Shown: in pieces, positions 60,315-64,000 of the stretch
Numbering within the stretch: position 1 is the stretch's first letter
How the letters are laid out: each line of letters begins with the position of its first letter
From: CAYRYU01 sp964428355
Lineage (GTDB): Bacteria; Muiribacteriota; Ozemobacteria; Ozemobacterales; Ozemobacteraceae
Length of the DNA: 64,000 bases
Assembly: GCA_964428355.1 (NCBI GenBank)
Contig: CAYRYU010000010.1
Location: 1-64,000 of the forward strand
Direction: 5' to 3'
Made by a program: the position numbers and the translations under genes
The notes under the pieces: generated by a model
Seen by the model: only the letters and a program-made list of their open reading frames with translations
What the model was told of the DNA's origin: nothing
The model's database searches: none

Positions 60315-63077
60315 ATGAAAGAGCTTATCATCACCGCCCGTTCCATGTCCGCAGAACAGGCCGCTCCGATGGTCGGGGGAAAGGGGGCCAACCTTCTCCG
60401 CCTCGTCGAGGCCCAGGCCGACGTCCCGCCCTTCATCATCCTGACCAGCCGGTGCTTCGACGAATTCGTCGGCTCGTTCGGGGGGGAGTTCCAGGACATG
60501 CTCTCGAAGATCGACTGTACAAGTCCCTCGACGATCGCCGCGACCGGCCAGGCTTTACGGGATTGCATGTGCCGGCACCCCCTTCCTCCCGCGATCGCGG
60601 AAGAAATGTACGCCAGACTGGCTGAAGCCATTCCCCCAGATTCCTTCCTGGCGGTAAGGTCAAGTGCCCTCGGAGAGGATTCGAAGGAATTCTCCTATGC
60701 CGGGATGCTCGACACCCTCCTTTTCCAGCGCTCGCACACCGAGATTTCCCGGTCCGTGGTCCAGTGCTGGGCCTCCATCTACTCGGATAGGGCGATCGCG
60801 TACCGGCACATGAGGAACATCGCACAGTCTGGAATCTCGATGGCCGTCGTCGTCCAGAAGATGATCGACGGAGTCGCATCTGGCGTGACCTTCACGGTCA
60901 ATCCCACCACCAGGTATGAGGACGAAATCCTCATCAGCGCAGTCTGGGGACTCGGGGAAGGGCTGGTCTCCGGAGGGGTCGACGCGGACCAGTTCGTTTG
61001 CCTTCGCAAGGACGGTTATCCGATCGATTTCCGGCGCATCACCGAGAAGCCCGAACTGATCAAATTCGACGCGGCGCGCGGAGCGGGAACCATCCAGGAA
61101 GCTCTTGGGGCGGATCAGGCCGCGAAACCCTGCCTGACCGATCCACAAGTCTGCGAGATCGCTTCGGTCTGTCACCGGATCGAGACCAGGTACCGCGGGG
61201 TTCCTCAGGACATCGAATGGACGATCGACCGGGACGACGGCAAGCTCAAGATCCTACAGGCCAGACCGATCACGACCATCGACCGGCCCTGGCCGTCCGA
61301 ACGGAAGTACATGACCCTCTGGGACAACTCCAACATCGTCGAGAGCTACTCAGGCGTCACCTCCCCGTTGACCTTCTCTTTCGCCATCCACGCCTATCAT
61401 ATGGTCTACGTGCAGTTCTGTCAGGTTCTCGGCGTCCCCGAGGCCGACATCCAGAAGAACGATTTCGCTTTCGCCAACATGCTCGGCCTGATGAACGGCC
61501 GGATCTACTACAACCTCAAGAACTGGTACAAGTTGGTTTCCGTGTTGCCGGGGTATTCCTACAATGCCCGGTTCATGGAAGGAATGATGGGGGTGAAGGC
61601 CACCTTCGAGGAGCAGGTCGAGAAGCCGCCCGAGGACTTCTTTTCGAAATACTTCGTCGCGCTTCCGAAAGTGATCAAGGTGGGTTTCAACCTCGCCTGG
61701 AAGTTCTACAACACCGATGCCGAAGTGAAGCGGTTCATGGAGATCTACAAAAACCAGTACGAAAAGTACAAGGATTTCGATTTCGATTCCGCCCCTGCCC
61801 ACAAGATCGTCGAGATATACAACGAGCTCGAGAACACGGTCCTTCGGAACTGGAAGGCCCCGATAATCAACGATTTCATGGCCATGATTTTTTACGGGGT
61901 CCTTCGCTCTCTCCTGAAGAGCTGGGATCTCGGCGATGATCCCTCGCTTCCCAACGACCTTTGTTCAGGCCAGGGGAACGTGGAAAGCACCCTTCCGATG
62001 CGGTCGCTCCAGAAGATGGCCCGGTTCATCTGCCAGACCCCGTCCCTGAAGGAAACCTTCCGGACCCGTGACCCTGTTGCCCTCAAGGGAATGTTCGCAC
62101 GTCGTCCCGCCGGGAACGAACCCCCCGAGTTCACGGAGATGTGCAACAAGGTGATGGACTATCTCGATGAGTACGGTTATCGGGCGATGAACGAGCTCAA
62201 GCTCGAGGAGCCTTCCCTGAGCGAGAAACCCGAGTTCCTGTTCAGCATCCTGAAAAACTACGCCGCGGGCTCCCTTCCTCCCGAAGAGGATTCCGGGCAG
62301 GCCGAGGCCGAGAAGCGGAAAGCCGCGGAGCGGAAGGTGGCGGAAAAGCTTGGGCATCAGACCTGTTACGGTTTTTTCCGGAAGATCGACGTGCTGAACT
62401 TCGTCACCAGGTATGCCAAGAAGGCGATGGCAGTGCGTGAATACCAACGTTTCGCGCGGACCAAGATGTACGGCCTGGTTCGGAAGATGTACATCGGGAT
62501 CGGACGGAGGTTCGTTGAGCGTGGGGTCCTGGACCGCCATGAGGACGTCTTCTACCTCACCACCGAGGAGGTCATTTCCTTCGTCGTTGGAACGGCGCGA
62601 AGCCAGAAACTCCGTGAGATCGCAGCGCTCCGAAAGGGCGAATTCGACGGTTACCGTGCCCAGGACGAGCTTCCCGACCGTATCGAGACACATGGGATCG
62701 TCTATACCAACGACCTGCGGAAGAGCGCAATCCAGATGAAGCAATCCGATGATCCCAACGTCCTTACCGGTCTGGGGGGATGCTCGGGAGTGGTCAAGGG
62801 GAAGGTGAAGGTTATCCTCAATCCCAGCGATGACATGAGCCTGAATGGTGAAATCCTGGTCGCGGCAAGGACCGACCCCGGCTGGGTTCCCTTGTTTCCT
62901 TCGGCCGCCGGTCTGATCATCGAGCGGGGCAGCATGCTTTCCCATTCCGTCATCGTAGCCCGGGAACTCGGTCTCCCCGCGATCGTGGGGGTAACCGGCG
63001 CGACGAAACGCCTCAAAACCGGCGACCTGGTCGAAATGGATGGAACCAGCGGAATTATCCGGATCCTGTCGCAGTAA
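60315..63077 (+). CDS. PEP synthase/rifampicin phosphotransferase-like enzyme
   Basis: A 920-residue protein. ATG 60315 follows GGGGA. The N-terminal part (about 1-335) is the ATP-grasp domain of the PPDK/PEP synthase family: GGKGANLLRL (about 21-30), VRSSALGEDS (about 116-125) and the ILQARPIT end (about 318-325). A long helical middle part (about 340-800) with WDNSNIVESYSGVTSPLTFS follows. The C-terminus (about 825-915) has the phosphohistidine site in GSMLSHSVIVARELGLPAIVG (His about 878). No C-terminal PEP/pyruvate TIM-barrel is present, so it is closer to the ATP-grasp/swivelling-His phosphotransferases. Substrate unknown. It is followed after 14 bases by an MMPL exporter. Confidence 0.84.
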   Translation: MKELIITARSMSAEQAAPMVGGKGANLLRLVEAQADVPPFIILTSRCFDEFVGSFGGEFQDMLSKIDCTSPSTIAATGQALRDCMCRHPLPPAIAEEMYARLAEAIPPDSFLAVRSSALGEDSKEFSYAGMLDTLLFQRSHTEISRSVVQCWASIYSDRAIAYRHMRNIAQSGISMAVVVQKMIDGVASGVTFTVNPTTRYEDEILISAVWGLGEGLVSGGVDADQFVCLRKDGYPIDFRRITEKPELIKFDAARGAGTIQEALGADQAAKPCLTDPQVCEIASVCHRIETRYRGVPQDIEWTIDRDDGKLKILQARPITTIDRPWPSERKYMTLWDNSNIVESYSGVTSPLTFSFAIHAYHMVYVQFCQVLGVPEADIQKNDFAFANMLGLMNGRIYYNLKNWYKLVSVLPGYSYNARFMEGMMGVKATFEEQVEKPPEDFFSKYFVALPKVIKVGFNLAWKFYNTDAEVKRFMEIYKNQYEKYKDFDFDSAPAHKIVEIYNELENTVLRNWKAPIINDFMAMIFYGVLRSLLKSWDLGDDPSLPNDLCSGQGNVESTLPMRSLQKMARFICQTPSLKETFRTRDPVALKGMFARRPAGNEPPEFTEMCNKVMDYLDEYGYRAMNELKLEEPSLSEKPEFLFSILKNYAAGSLPPEEDSGQAEAEKRKAAERKVAEKLGHQTCYGFFRKIDVLNFVTRYAKKAMAVREYQRFARTKMYGLVRKMYIGIGRRFVERGVLDRHEDVFYLTTEEVISFVVGTARSQKLREIAALRKGEFDGYRAQDELPDRIETHGIVYTNDLRKSAIQMKQSDDPNVLTGLGGCSGVVKGKVKVILNPSDDMSLNGEILVAARTDPGWVPLFPSAAGLIIERGSMLSHSVIVARELGLPAIVGVTGATKRLKTGDLVEMDGTSGIIRILSQ

Positions 63078-63091
63078 GGCAAGGAGATGTC

Positions 63092-64000
63092 ATGAGCGAG
63101 TCGGGCTCAACTACGGGTATCTACCAGAAAGTGGCGGAATTCCTCGTCCCGCGCCGGAACCTGCTGTTCGGGGTCACGGTCGTTCTTTGCCTCGCCAGCC
63201 TGATTTTCGCCGGCAATATCGCGATCGACAACAGCCTGGAGGTCTGGTTCCTGGAATCGGATCCCACACTGGTGGCATATCGTGAATTCAAGAAGATCTA
63301 CGGGAACGATGAGATCATCCTGGCGATGGTCGATTGTTCCAAGGGTGGCATTTTTCAGAAAGAGACTCTCAATGCCCTTCTCAAAGCCTCGAAAGAGATC
63401 GAGGAGGACAAGAAGAACATCAGGCGCGTTCTGAGCGTCGCTCTTTCTCCCTATATCGGGTTGCAGGGGGAAAACGAGCTGATAGTCGAGGATCTGATGA
63501 CCGGGGAGGCCACCGACGATAAGTCCGTCGAAACGATCCGGGCCCGGTTCATGGAGGATCCCTTCAAGGTAAAGCTCCTGACCGACAAACTCCAGGGGCA
63601 GGCGATATTGCTCATCGAACCCGTCGCGGGCAACGATATGGACGTTCGCAGGCCCCTGATCATCCAGGCTGTCCGGGACAAACTGCAGGGGTTCTCGTTC
63701 CGCCTTGCAGGAATGGGCGTCATGTACGACGAGCTGAACCGGCTGAGTCTGCGGGATGGAATGGTTTTTTCCGGCCTCTCCTACGTCATCATCGCCCTCG
63801 TCATCTTCATCCTGTACCGTTCCTGGGGTTTCCTTCTCGTGGTCATCTGCGTGATGGTTCTCGGAGGAACCAGTTTCATCGGCGTTTACGGCCTCTTCCA
63901 CCAGAACTTCAACATGGTCACGATCGTTCTTCCCACGTTGATGATGATCCTGGCGATCTCCGACGTGGCGTACGTTTACAATCATTACTGCGTGAACATC
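63092..64000 (+). CDS. MMPL/RND-superfamily exporter, 3' end outside window
   Basis: An open frame from ATG 63092 runs past the window edge; at least 303 residues are visible. AAGGAG lies 6 bases before the start. One N-terminal helix (about 23-43) precedes IDNSLEVWFLESDP (about 49-62) and YREFKKIYGNDEIILAMVD, nearly the same as in the 28084-30387 exporter. The helices LSYVIIALVIFILYRS (about 229-244), FLLVVICVMVLGGTSFI and ILAISDVAYVYNHY follow. It is cotranscribed with the PEP-synthase-like gene. Lipid or hydrophobic export is likely; the cargo is unknown. Confidence 0.88.
   Translation, partial: MSESGSTTGIYQKVAEFLVPRRNLLFGVTVVLCLASLIFAGNIAIDNSLEVWFLESDPTLVAYREFKKIYGNDEIILAMVDCSKGGIFQKETLNALLKASKEIEEDKKNIRRVLSVALSPYIGLQGENELIVEDLMTGEATDDKSVETIRARFMEDPFKVKLLTDKLQGQAILLIEPVAGNDMDVRRPLIIQAVRDKLQGFSFRLAGMGVMYDELNRLSLRDGMVFSGLSYVIIALVIFILYRSWGFLLVVICVMVLGGTSFIGVYGLFHQNFNMVTIVLPTLMMILAISDVAYVYNHYCVNI

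Noticed and set aside
1..64000. CRISPR arrays, prophage or insertion sequences
   Set aside because: No regularly spaced direct repeats, integrase, transposase or phage structural genes were seen.

Overview
The window is a GC-rich, gene-dense stretch (by eye about 60% GC) from an uncultured Gram-negative-type bacterium. Signs of this are lipobox and Sec signals, MMPL exporters, type IV pilus-like prepilins, diguanylate cyclase signalling and KpxxN-type Ser/Thr kinases. One 100-N scaffold gap is flanked by an identical 55-base sequence on each side, which points to a metagenome or draft assembly. The mix of genes fits a deep-branching candidate phylum (Riflebacteria/Ozemobacteria-like or a planctomycete relative). 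I cannot fix the taxon from sequence alone. No phage, insertion sequence, CRISPR or rRNA was seen.

Layout. 0-7 kb: tRNA-Ala(GGC), a secreted protein with a DnaJ-type zinc finger but no J domain, a repeat-bearing intergenic region, a solute-binding lipoprotein translationally coupled to a HAMP/GAF/GGDEF cyclase, and a secreted HAD phosphatase. 7-19.6 kb is the most striking part. One strong promoter reads into eleven tightly packed genes: ketosynthase (FabF type), acyl carrier protein, CrtI-like FAD oxidoreductase, OleA, OleB, OleC, OleD, a second CrtI-like oxidoreductase, FabG, FabZ-like dehydratase and FabI-like reductase. A convergent oleate-hydratase-type gene follows. This looks like a self-contained pathway. 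A dedicated type II fatty acid synthase, with two desaturase or isomerase enzymes, would make an unusual acyl chain, and OleABCD would join two chains head to head into a long-chain olefin. 19.8-27.9 kb: an M30-like secreted metallopeptidase (crossed by the assembly gap), three type IV pilin/pseudopilin-like genes and a methyltransferase.

28-34.2 kb (minus strand) is a four-gene overlapping operon: a PilZ-like domain fused to an alpha-oxoamine synthase (serine palmitoyltransferase-like), a UbiA prenyltransferase, a diacylglycerol/sphingosine-type kinase and an MMPL exporter. It is probably a lipid synthesis and export unit. 34.3-48 kb holds mixed housekeeping and signalling genes: STAS, AhcY, a zinc-ribbon/M48 protease fusion, DUF362, a macro domain protein, STAS-like/HDOD, and a minus-strand operon of spermidine-synthase-like membrane protein, SAM hydroxide adenosyltransferase and DUF1330.

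48-58.7 kb is a signalling island: two paralogous membrane Ser/Thr kinases, a PP2C phosphatase, a zinc-ribbon/FHA protein, a kinase-less paralogue that carries ankyrin repeats, and a helical membrane protein. The two kinases and the ankyrin protein share a long extension with the same three motifs in the same order. The second kinase ends in a pilin-like segment. 58.8-64 kb: a large glycine-rich lipoprotein, a PEP-synthase/rifampicin-phosphotransferase-like enzyme, and a second MMPL exporter cut by the window edge. This exporter is a paralogue of the one at 28-30 kb.
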